NCBI GenBank assembly: GCA_023512835.1
Contig: JAKCVP010000366.1
Span: forward strand, 1 to 64,000
From: Taxillus chinensis
Lineage: Eukaryota > Streptophyta > Magnoliopsida > Santalales > Loranthaceae
Direction: 5' to 3'
DNA: 64,000 nucleotides
Shown: positions 11,501-23,500 of the stretch, piece by piece
How positions within the stretch are numbered: position 1 is the stretch's first letter
Layout of the letters: the number at the start of each line of letters is the position of its first letter
Program-made: the position numbers and the translations under genes
The notes under the pieces: generated by a model
Seen by the model: only the letters and a program-made list of their open reading frames with translations
Database searches by the model: none
Told to the model about the DNA's origin: nothing

Positions 11501-14500
11501 GCACAACCCCCGAGTTCAAATATTGGACGCATGCCAGGAGCCTTTGTTGACAGCGAGGAGCAGCCTCGTCGTAGGCCTGACCCGCCAGTGACCACAGGAG
11601 TCGAGGACTACCAGCCTCTAAAGCGACAGTCCACAGAGCCAGTTCCAGCTGACCATCGTAAGATCGCAGAGGAATCATCTCGAGTCCAACGGCGCAGGCG
11701 AACTTCAAGTCCTACACCAGACCGGTCTGACCGTCATAGAGGGGGTCGAGATGCGGCTTTGGCAGGTGTGGCCGCAGCGGGAGTCGCAGCAGGCGGGTAT
11801 GCTCTGAGTAAGCGACGAGATAGCGAATCTCGCAACCGAAAGGAGAAGAATAAGGAGGACTCTGGGAACTCCGATGACGAGCGAGAACAGCGACGCCGAC
11901 GCCGCGAAAGCCGTCGTCAGGAGCGTCAACAACAGCCTTCCGTGCAGCAGCAGAAGCAACATCGCCGCGAGAAGGAAGATGACAAGCCACAACCGTTCCC
12001 GGACTACGAGGGCCCGTCCCCACCAGCATCCGCAATCATGCCCAACAAGTCAATGGCTTCTATCACGCCCTCCGAGTCTGCCTCTCAGTACGTCCCTCCA
12101 CACTCTGACAGTGAAGAGGACGAGCCCAAGCCTATACCTAGCGCCAGAGTCTACGAGCCGAATGCCAATGATCGCGCGCATGAGCCCATCTTCGACGATG
12201 AGATCTTTGACCCAAATTTGTTCAAGCGACCTCGTAGTGACTCGCAGGACGCGGAGAAGGTCTTTGAGGATTTCACCAAGCGATACGAAGAGAAGACACC
12301 ATCAATGGCCGAGTTCTTCGCGCCTCCAGAGATTCTCAACGGACCTGCACCTGTCGATCGTCGAGTGGATGCCGAAATTTCCTCTTCGGGGGATGAGAGA
12401 CCGTACAACAGACGCAGCAGATCGGACAGTCAAGTCCCTAAGCTGAAGGTGATTCCTGCTACGCCTCCTCATAGTCTCCCGGCAAGTCGAACGCAATCTG
12501 CCAACCCATCACCTTTGCACCAGACTGTAGATGTAGAGACGGAGTTACCTAGCAATGCCCCGACCGCTTCACGTGTGCGCTGGGGCGACTCTGAGATCAA
12601 CGTTTATCAAGTCGAGTCCCCGGAGAGCTTCCGCGACAAGGAGTACTTCCCACAGACCGTGGAGGATAGTGCGACTCAACGCAATGGTGGAACCACCGAG
12701 TCAGCAAAGTCTGCTTCTCGTGATGAGCCGTCAAGAACGCCGTCCATTGCTGCGCCAGCGGTAAGCGAAATAAGCAGGACAAGTAGCAAGCAGAGTCGTT
12801 CGTCTCGCGATGAGCCGCCAAAGCCGTCAGCACCGGCTGTGTCAGCACCGAGCGAAACAAGCAGGACAAGCAGTAAGCAGAGCCGCTCGTCTCGCAACGG
12901 CCCCCCTGCACAGCAATCTCAACCGGAATACAAAACACCTTACGCAGAGTCGATTTCCGAAGCTAGCTCAGGGAATCGAGCTACCTCGTCACAGGCAAGC
13001 TGGCCACTGGCGAGCGTTGTCGACCAAGCCGTGCAGCGAGCTCATGACGAGAAGGCTTCCGAGAACCGCTCTAAGCGAGATCAACCGTCAGCAAATACTT
13101 CTGATTCTAGGCCTTCGCCGTGGGACTTCTACGAGGGGACCGAGAAGTCAGAAGAACCTGAGCAATTCTCTGTGGTTTCCAAAAAGTCCAAGAAAGATAA
13201 GAAGTCGAAGCGGAAGTCGACAGACAAAGATCCTCGTGACATTGAGCCATCTACTGACTCTGCTCAAGATTCCGCGCGCGACACACAGCCAGGTAATTCT
13301 TCTGAGAAAGAGCAGAAGGATGCATCATCTAGCAAGGGAGGCTTCGCCAACGTTGTCGGCACTGCGGTTGCTGGTGGTGGTGTTACAGCAGGTGCCGAAG
13401 CCATCCGAGACACCTTTGCAGATGGTCGCGATAAGGACCGTGACCAGAGCCGTCATATGCCCGGTAGCTTCGACGATGATGAGGAACCAGCCCGCGTGTT
13501 TAGCGAAGAGCGCGATCGCGAACCTTCAGCACCAGCTGGTCATACTGAGGCGTCAAAAACCGAAGACGAGGCCAAGGACGCCACACCTGACGAGTGGGAG
13601 GTTCCAACTAAGAAATCGAAGAAGCAGAAGCGTCGTGAGAGCAAGCAGGCAGCAGCAGAAGTCAAAGAGGACCCTGCTCCTACACCTTCCAAGGAAGACA
13701 CGCTTGACGAATGGGAGGTAACAACGACCAAGAAGGGCAAGAAGTCTAAGCGTCGCAGTCAGGCTGATCCATTTGACTTCGACGAGCCTGCTGAAAAGGA
13801 AATCGATGCTTCAACTATGATCAAAGATGAAGCTATGCCGACCTCCGCGAAGGACGACACCCCTGATGAGTGGGAAGCGGCTTCATCCTCGAAGAAGAGC
13901 AAGAAATCCAAGCACCGAAGCCAGCCTGACGTTTTTGCATTTGAAGAGACGCCGGAGAAGTCTGAAGATCTCGAGCGTTGGGATCACCAAGCCTCTTCCG
14001 GACAAAATGAGCCAGATTCTACTGGTAATCACAAGATCTCAGAGGCCAACGCCGAAGACGAGTGGGAATCTCAACCGCGAAAGAAGGACAAAAAAGGGCA
14101 AGAAGCCGAAACGTAATGACAACGACGACGTTTTCGATCAGCAGCCAAGTGGTAAGTCTACAGATGTGCCAAGTACTTCGGAAGAGGATTGGCAATCTCG
14201 AGCAAGCAAACGTAGAGCGGAGCGTCGAAGCATGGATTCTGAGGCAAAGCCCGTTCTGATGAAGCCGAAAATGTCCTTCGCAGACACTGTCGAGGAGGCC
14301 ATCTCCTCTAAGAATAAAGACGAGGCCGAACAAGCAGCCCCGATCAGGAGTGAGAAGCGCGCAGAGGAGCCGTCAAACACGTCAAGAAGGCTTGCTGATG
14401 ACCACGAATCACCCACTCGGAGCAAGGAGTCGAGATCTTCTCGAAAGGACGACGTCAAGTCGTCTGTGTCAGCTCCACTTGAGCGCTCGACTACTTATGA

Positions 14501-17500
14501 TGACTACACATCTACCTCTGCGAGGCGCGATAAGAAGCTCGACTCACTGCGCGACGATTTTCGACCATCACAGTCAGAAATTGCCTACAGACCCGGTGAC
14601 ATGGAGTCCAACATCAGCCAGCGTTCTACAAGCCACCGCAGCTACGTCTACAGTCCTGAGCGACGACCAAAGGACCTAGCAAAGGCCGACGACTACTCAT
14701 TCAAAGCGCCTCCAATGGCGCGAAGCTCCTCAGATGGTCCTTCGGAGCGTCGCTCGAAATCCAGCCGACATCACGAAGAGAAGGAGCCCGAGAAGGAAAG
14801 AAGGCGAAGTGGAATCTTCGGCTTCCTTGATCGACGCTCCTCTGAAGATGGGAAAGGCGCTAAATCATCGTCAAAGAGCTCGTCAATGAGTGTTCGCGAC
14901 GATGCTTCTGTGATATCTGAAAGCAAAAGGAGCAAGCATGACAAGTCCAGCAAGCGCCGTTCGCTCAACGATGCGACGCTCGACGATTATGCATCCGTGG
15001 TCGGCTCAATGCTGTCAAAACATAGCAGCCACTCGCGTCGTGAACGCGCTGATTCCACAGGTTCACGATCCCGTTCCAGGGCCGGTCGACGCCGGAGTGA
15101 GGACTACGAGACAGGTACGAGCTCCCGCGCCAAGGTGAATCCCACTTCTTCCCTGTTGTCGCCAGGATCCACAGATGATCAGGCACTTACTTCGTCACAG
15201 GATCAACCAGGTAGCCGGCCTGAAGACCAGCAGAAGAGAGTGACGGAGGCTTTGATCTACGATGTACCTGAGCTTGTCCGCCTGCCGGAATCGCGTCCGG
15301 ACTCGCCGACTGAAGAGCCAGGCGGAAAGCAACATGTTAGCGATAGTACGCCAAAGTCAACCAGGGAGTCTTCCACGACTGCCGTGCCTTTTCGATTTCG
15401 TAAACCTCCTCTATCCCCAAACCTAACCAGGCAGTCCCCGGTCCAGTCGCCAGTCTCAGAGACCCCGCCCAGCCCCATGCAGAAGCGAGTGCAAAGACCT
15501 CCTTCGACTGAGTTTAAGTCTAGTCATGAGTTTCGACCACTGTATCTGCTGGAGAGAACGCGCAAACCTGCTGAGGTCGAGGAGAACCTTCCTTCTCTTC
15601 CGTCTAGCCACTCTAACTCGCGCACATCCTCCGTCCACGGCAGCAACGATGACTACTTTGAGTCTGCAAGAGAATCTCCCTCTCCTTCCCAATCTGACAT
15701 CGAGTATAAAAGCCTTGACCCTAATGCTGAGCAAACCGAAGAGCCGGACTTCCTGGACTCTCAGCAACCAACGCCCAAGGCCGGATCTCAATCACCAGCC
15801 AAAGAAGATCGCACTGACGGGAAGTCGCACTCTCGTAAGAAGTCAGGATCTTCCTCGCACGCTGGCATTCTTGCAGCTGGAGGTCTTGCAGCAGCAGCAG
15901 CACTTGCCGCAAAGGCACGACAAGAGTCGGAACGTGATGCAGCATTTGAAGACGCTGACCGTGATTCCCGCACCCGTGAAGTTCTCAAGGGCACAGAGCC
16001 TGGTCCAGCGCAAGCTGATGGTGAAGAACCAAAAGCTGAAAAGTCTCAGTCAGATGCTGCTGATGATGAATGGGCGGCGCCAAAGACCAAGGCACAGAAG
16101 AAGAAGGACAAGAAAACCAAGAAGTCCCGCAAGGGCCTGTCGCTACAGACGAGGGAGGCGAAGCGCAGACAGAAGGAACAGCTCATGCAGAGGATGCTGA
16201 GAAGACACCTCGCCAGCCTGATATCGGTACCTTCGAGTCACAAGCGGGCGCTCCGCTAAGCGAGAGCCAGGCAGCTCCTCAGAGTGCGTATCCTGGCTTA
16301 GGCATCTCTTTCGACGAGCCCAGCAAGCAACGAGAGACTTCTACGCACGAGTCTCCGCCACGCCAGACCTCTCAGCCCGCAGCAGCGTCGCCGTCTGAGG
16401 CGACACTTGCTGAGGATGATTGGGAGGTGCCAGTCAAGACTAAGAGCAAAAAAGGGAAGAAGGGCAAGAAGACTGCGCCCATCGTCACTACAGAGCTTCC
16501 AGCCAACCATCCTGAGGAAGATGAGCCTAAGACAGCAATATCAGCAGAGGCCGATGCTACTCTCGGACCACAAGACATCGTTGATAACGACGGGCTAGAT
16601 GGTGCCGCAAGAGCCGATCCCGACGTCTCTGTGCCCTCCGTCGAATCCGTGAACGATGCTACCCCAACTGAAGCGAATGACGACGACGACGGAGAATTCT
16701 GGACCCCTACAAAGAAGTCCAAGAAGGACAAGAAAAAGGCGAAGAAGGCGGCGGCTGCTACTGCTGCAGCCGTCGTCGTTGCAGCTGCAACAGCCGCAGA
16801 TGACTTCAGAGACCTTATACGCAGCAATGAGGCTAAGACTACAGAACCTGCAGAATCTGCTGACCCTGCAGAATCCACACCAGACAGCCAGAACCTAGAA
16901 TCATCTCAGACTGAGCGCGATATGCCAGTACAAGATTCGATAAAGAGAGAGTCGACCACGGATCCCGTCGATTCTCCAAAGCCTCGAGACGATGCAACTA
17001 GCAATGATTTATCAGCGGCAACGCCGAACAAGAAGTCTTCTTCACGGTCCAGCAGTCGAGATTCGCAATCTCGTAAGCCTAGTCAAGAACGATCTGGAGG
17101 GTGGTTTTCATCTTTCTTCTCCAGCAAGCCCAAAGATGAGAGGCGCAAGAGCAGTCCAGAACGCAGCGGCAAAGAGATTGAAGCCTCGAAGCCTTCCAAG
17201 GAGTTCAAGGAAGAGCAGACTGAGCCAGCCGCTTCAGCAGACGACGTATTCCAATATCAGATTGCTGATGAGCCAGCTCAAGCTGACGGGACGCTCGAAG
17301 AGACTCTAGAGCCAAGTTATCAATCCAAGATCGAGCCTCAGAATGAGCAGCGCCCGGAGGGTGAGGACTCTGCCCCATCCTCAAGTACTGACAACGAGCC
17401 CGTCGAGGCAGGAGTGCAGTTCAAGCCGCAAGAGGACTGGTCAGCTGCGCAGACATCTGCCCGACAGCGTAAAAAGGAGCGCAAACAAAGCAGACTGCGC

Positions 17501-20500
17501 GAATCCTTCACGTGGGAAGATCTGGAAAAGCTCGAGGCTGAGCGTGCCCAGGAAGAGGCCAAGTCACAAGGAGGTGCTGACTCAACGAAGACGGATGAGC
17601 AATCTGCCGAGGCTGTCGATACGAACGAGCCCGTAGACGTTGCCATTCAAGATGAACCTGCGCCTCATACCGAAGCCAAGGATGCTGCCCTAACGCCTCT
17701 GGACACAAAAGCTGCGATCGAATCAGAGGCCACGTCAGATGCAGTCGCGGACGATGAATGGGCTACACCATCCAAGAAGTCAAAGAAGTCGAAGCGGGAC
17801 AAAAAGTCCAGATCTGTTAGTACTGAGCGTGCTCCATCGCAAGATAGTAGTGGCTCCTCCTCGCCCATTGTCGAGCTGCTCGACGAAGATGGAAACCATG
17901 TTGGCCAAGTCGCCCTACCCGCTGAAAGTGCCGCTGCAGAAGCCTATGCCAAGGAGCAGATACTTGACGCTGAGCAGACAACTCGCGAGGAGCCCCTTGA
18001 GTCTGACAAAGCTCTCGCGCCTGTCGAAAGCCAAGACGATCTTCTGCAAGACCTTGTCGAATCATCGCAGGCCAGCGTTGACGATGGCTCGGAGAAGCAT
18101 AAGGCAGCAGCTGAAGAGGATGACGACTGGAACACAGCAGCGAAAAGCAAAAGAAGTCAAAGAAGGCGAAGAAGCAACAAGCTCTCGCAGAAGCGGCAGT
18201 TGCAGCAGCAGCCGGTGCAGCCGTGGTCGCTATCAACAAGCAGGACGAGCCTGACGATGTTCAGACGCGAGGTTTGAAGGAGCTACCTGAAAAGCCAGCG
18301 GAGAAAGCAAACACAACCTCGAATGAAACGAAGCTTGAAACTGATTCATCAGCGGCAGCTGAAGTCGATGCAGATGACTTCTGGACAACTCCATCCAAGT
18401 CCAACAAGAAGAAAGGCAAAAAAGGCAAGAAAGCGTCCACCTTCGAGGACGATGCTCCTGATCAACCAACAGATGCAATGCTTTCGAACGATGCCGCAGA
18501 GTCCAATGATCAGGCGCTTGCATTGTCTGACGATAAGGGGTTTACTGCATCAGGTCCTTTCGAGCCACTAGACTCCAGTTTAGACAACGCACAAGTACCT
18601 TCTGAGACTCAAACACCGCTAGCAGTTGCCGACGACGAGTGGTCTGAATCCCCCCATGATAGGCAAGAAGAAGTCGAGAAAGGACAAGAAGAAGCGCGTT
18701 TCCTTTGCAGATGACGCTGACTGGTCCTCCTACAAGGAAGAAGAGAACGACAAGCAGACGTCTGAGCATCATGCGCTCCCCTCGAACGAGGCTGATAGGC
18801 TTTCCAGCAAAGACGACTCTGTCAGGAACCCAGAGGATCTTTCGCAGGAAACACCAGGCGACAAGCCGGATGTCAAGTCTGAAGATGCAAATGCACCAGT
18901 TAAGGCTGCCGCCGAAGATGAATGGGCTCCGACACCGTCAAAAAAGAAGTCAAAGCTGGAAAAGAAGAAGAAACGCGTGTCTTTCCAGGGCTACGACGAG
19001 CCTGCCGAGGATCCTACGAGCGAAGTTGCCACAAGGTCTGATACTCAAGAAGCCAAGGATGTCCAGGATACACCTCAAGACACACCGTCATCTTTTCAGG
19101 ATGACTTGGACCCTAGTCGCGATCAGGATGCTTCCGGAAAGACTTCTGATGATCAGACTGTAGATCCGATTGCAACAACAGTTGCCCCTGACGATGAGTG
19201 GGAGTCTTCCTCGTTCAAGAAGAAAAAGAACAAGAAAGACAAGAAGAAGCGTTCTTCTCTTCCTGAGCCAGAGCCTGAAGCGTCCCCTGTGCCTAAGGCC
19301 GACGTGCCAGTCTCGGAAGGCCCGTCTGCAATTCCAGAAGACGTCCACGAGACGCGCGTAGACGACAGTCGCGCTGCCGATGCTGAAGCAGGTCTCGCCG
19401 GGATTGTTGGTGCAGCTGCGGTGACCACAGCTGCTGATCGATCTGAGCCTGTGCCGGATGATGAATGGGCAACTACCTCTACTAAGAAGTCGAAAAAGGC
19501 TAAGAAGGCCGAGAAGAAGCAGCGTGCTTCTGCTACTAGCTGGGCTGACGATTTTGGAGAACCCCCAGCCAAACAAGAGGAACAAGTCGGTAATGGTCCC
19601 ATGACAGACTTTGCGGCTGCTAGCGATCCAAGTGAGAGCCCAGAAACCAATTATCACCCCGATGAACCTACTCAACCAGCCGATTCTTCACGTGAACAAT
19701 TCAGTGAGACTCACAATGAAGAGCAGACGCCCGCAGCGCGCCGCAAAGCCGCTGACGATGCTTTGGAGGCAGCCAGGACTGCTGAGCCAGCGCAAGACAA
19801 CCATATCGCTCCAGTTGAAGACGGCCTTGAGGGCTTGAAGAATGTTCCAGCCCAAGAGGATCTCGATCTTGCCGAAGCAGGCGGTGTGCCTAGTTCATGG
19901 GACGATGCTCAAGATAACGACGCGAACGCTGAGAAATCCGAGTCCAAGCTGCCAACACCGGGTAATGTTCTGGATGGCGTTGAGTATCTCGGCCCTGCTT
20001 CCGATGAGCTTCCCTCTACAGATACGACGACTGAGAAAGAGTTGAAGGAGCATGCGGTTCCCGAATCATGGGAGGACGCCAGTCAGATCCCAGATGCGTG
20101 GGAGGAAGCAGAGGCAGAGCAAGACGTTGTCGAAGGCCTCAAGGATGCGCCCATCACGCCTCAACTCCGCGATGCCGAGGAAGGCAGATTCCATTTCCCT
20201 GGATCTTTCGAGGACGATCAAGCTCAATCGGACGAGGTTGCTATGTCTGCACCTGCAGCCGACCAAAGTCAAGAGCGCGACACAATAGGCACTTCTGCCA
20301 AGACTGTACCGCCGCCAGAAGAGGACGAATGGGCCACATCATCATCTAGCAAGAAGAAGTCCAAGAAAGAGAAGAAAAAGGCAAAGGCTCTTTCCTGGGC
20401 TGACGATGAACCATCCGTCGCCAACGAGGCTGAGTTTGCAGCCGCCGTCGCAGCCGCAGGAACAGCAGCCCACGTCGCCGAGGAACAAGGTCGCGTGTCT

Positions 20501-23500
20501 TCCGAGCACGCTCAGCCTGGAGAAGGCTCAGAGCAACTTGCTCCATTGAGTGCGCTAGAGACAACTGAAGCTCAACCAGATGACGAGTGGGCACCTACCT
20601 CGAACAAGAAGAAGGCGAAGAAGGATAAGAAGAAACAGCGCCAATCTGCAGCTCTTTCTGACGACCTGTCTGCAGCTCCCGATTCTGAATCTCTACCTGA
20701 GCCTGATTCAAAGGAGCTGCCCAAGGACGTTGCCGAGGAGCCATCTCGCGGTGATCCTTTGGCTGAAGAACCTAGCCAAGACCTTGAGAACGCACAGCAG
20801 CATCCAGAAGAAGACTGGCTTGCTTCGGCGTCCAACAATAAAAAGAAGTCGAAGAAGGACAAGAAGAAGCAGCGTGCCTCCTTGCTCAATGACGACAACG
20901 CTGACGCAGACTCTCCGTATCAGCAAGAGTCCAAAGACCGCGACCTCCCTCAACTCTTCTCAACGGATCCACTGGTAGCGGCGGAGGAGGGTCGCGAAGC
21001 TCCTGAAAACGCTGAAGAGGCTGTGCCCCACGCCGACGCTGAGGCCGATGAATGGGCGTCCACCGCTTCTAGCAAAAAGAAGGGCAAGAAGGAGAAGAAA
21101 CGCGCTGCCCTTGCCGCTGCTCAGCTCGAGAGTCTCGAGGATGCAACACGTCGGGCAGGAAACATAGACCCCACGACACAAGACTCTGTAGATGCGCCTG
21201 ATGCGACTCACAAGCCTGATCAAGACCGAGGAGCTGTCGCAGATGGACCGCCCGAAGATGAAGCGTCTACACCCTCGTCGAATAAGAAGAAGAGCAAGAA
21301 GGAAAGGAAGCGCGAAGCTCTTGATGCCGAATTGATTGCAGACATCGAAGAAGAAGTCAACCACCCTTCCGAGACCACCGTGCCTGACGTTGTTGTCGAG
21401 GAGCCGACAAACGAGGCTGTCGAAGATTTCGCTGCTGATACTGCAGAGGACGACTTCACGGCCCTCCCAGGCAAGAAACTCAGCAAAAAGGAAAAGAAGC
21501 GGTTGGCTGTAGCGGCGCAGCAGGCTGAGCAAGCAACTCAAGAAGCCAAAGATGATGAGCCGTCCACCGGTGCTCTTCCTACAGGACAAACCACTCTTGC
21601 CGAGACAAAGAATCAGTCGGGTGCTGCTTCAGAGGTTCCTCCTGCAGATGACGAGTGGGACGTACCTGTCAGCAAGAAGAAGAAGAGCAAAAAGGACAAA
21701 AAGCGTGGCTCGCTCGCTGCTGCCCAGATTGCTGAACCTGAGGCTGACGAAGAGACTGCAAAGCAGGTCGCAGACAATAAGCAGGTCGAAGGCAGTGAGC
21801 CCTCCACCCACACTCCTCAAGTATCTGACATAGAAAAGCTGCAGAGCCCCGAGTCTGAGATTCCTCCTGAGAATGATGAATGGGCTGTACCTGTGAGCAA
21901 GAAGAAGAGCAAAAAAGGACAAGAAGCGAGCTTCGCTTGCTGTTGCTCAGTATACCGAAGCCGACGAGGAGACAGTGAAAGACCACGCAATTGCTGAAGA
22001 CGTTAAACTGGAAGAGCCTTCCGAAGAGGCTCCGCATGAATTGGGACTAGAACAGGCTGTCGCGGGCGATACCGACAAGCATCAACCCGCTGCTTTCAAT
22101 GCGGCTCCAGAGGACGATGAGTGGGCTGTACCTGTTAGCAAGAAGAAGAGCAAGAAAGACAAGAAGCGAGGCTCGCTTGCTGCTGCTCAGGCTGCCGAGG
22201 CCGGCGACGAGGAAGTCAAAGAACCCACAGCTGCCGTTGAAGACGTAGCTGTCCCTGTAGAAACATTCGCGACTGCACCACCTTCCTTTGATGAGGAATG
22301 GGACACTCCGTCTTCGAACAAAAAGAAGAGCAAGAAGGACAAGAAGCAAGCTTCCGTTGCTGCTGCTCAGATCGCCGAAGCAGACGAGAGTGGCGCGAAC
22401 GAATCCGTGACCGCTCAAGAGGACCCGGTTCTCGCGGCAGATGCTCTTGCCGATGCTCTTGCCGATGCGCAGCCTGCTGTTGATGACGGTGAGTGGAGCA
22501 TGCCATCGTCTGACAAGAAAAAGTCCAAGAAGGAGAAGAAGCGAACTTCGCGAGCGGCCACTCAAGTAGAAGCGGACACCGACGCAGACAAATCGACTGC
22601 GGCACCGGCAGAGGAGTTTGGACCAACTGAGCCTGGCTTGGAAGCTGGTCGCTCGGCTGATGACTACTTTGGACCTAAGCCAATTGCGCAAGATACTAGT
22701 GCAGACACTCTCACTTCTCAGCGCAGCGATGCGCAAGAGGCTGATGCGGACGAGACTTTCGCTCCTGTTACTAGCAAGAAGAAAGCCAAGAAGAACAAGA
22801 AGCAAACTCAGGCCTTTGACTGGTCTGCAGCAGAAGCAGCTGTCGACCAGCCAACAGAAGACAAGCAAGCTGAAGATGAGGCAGCCATTGGCAAGTCAGA
22901 TGCAAAGCCAATCGAGAGCGAGATCAAGGATACCGACATTCCAGACGCTTGGGATGTTGAGGAGAAGACCGACCTTGCCGACTCCCACGGATCCAAATCT
23001 GCACGAGAAGTTGTCGATCCACTCGAGTATACGAAGAAGCACGTCAATGACTTCGAGGACCGTGAGAAGCAAGAGACCAATCACCCTTCGGAGAGAGAAG
23101 TACTTGATTCTTGGGACGACGAACATACCATTGATAAGCCTACTTTGCGTCAAGAGGCAGGCGAAGAGAAAGAAGCGCAAGATGACTGGTTTCAGACACC
23201 CGTGAAGAAGAGCAAGAAGAAAGGAAAGAGCGGGAAGAAGACGGAGGACAACCTGGAAGGACCGGAGTCATCAAATCCAATTGGGAAGCAAGGGAAGCAG
23301 GAGCAGGAAGAGGAGGAAACCAGCAACTTTCAGAAGCATGAATCAGGAGGCAACGAAGTGGCACTCGCAGCAGCAGCGCTGGCTGGCGCTGCTGTCATTG
23401 CTGACAAGACAAAGCCAGAAGACGAATCTAAACCTACCGTAACGCGCGAGATGCCGGCAGTCCAGGACGTTGACGACTTCGCTCCAGTCTCAGGCAAGAA

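Noticed and set aside
14085..14100. Programmed ribosomal frameshift at AAAAAAG
   Set aside because: The change needed is +1 (skip a base), while A-AAA-AAG sites promote -1. Similar A6-G runs elsewhere in the same gene (16446, 18420, 18946) stay in frame. Different sites need opposite directions.
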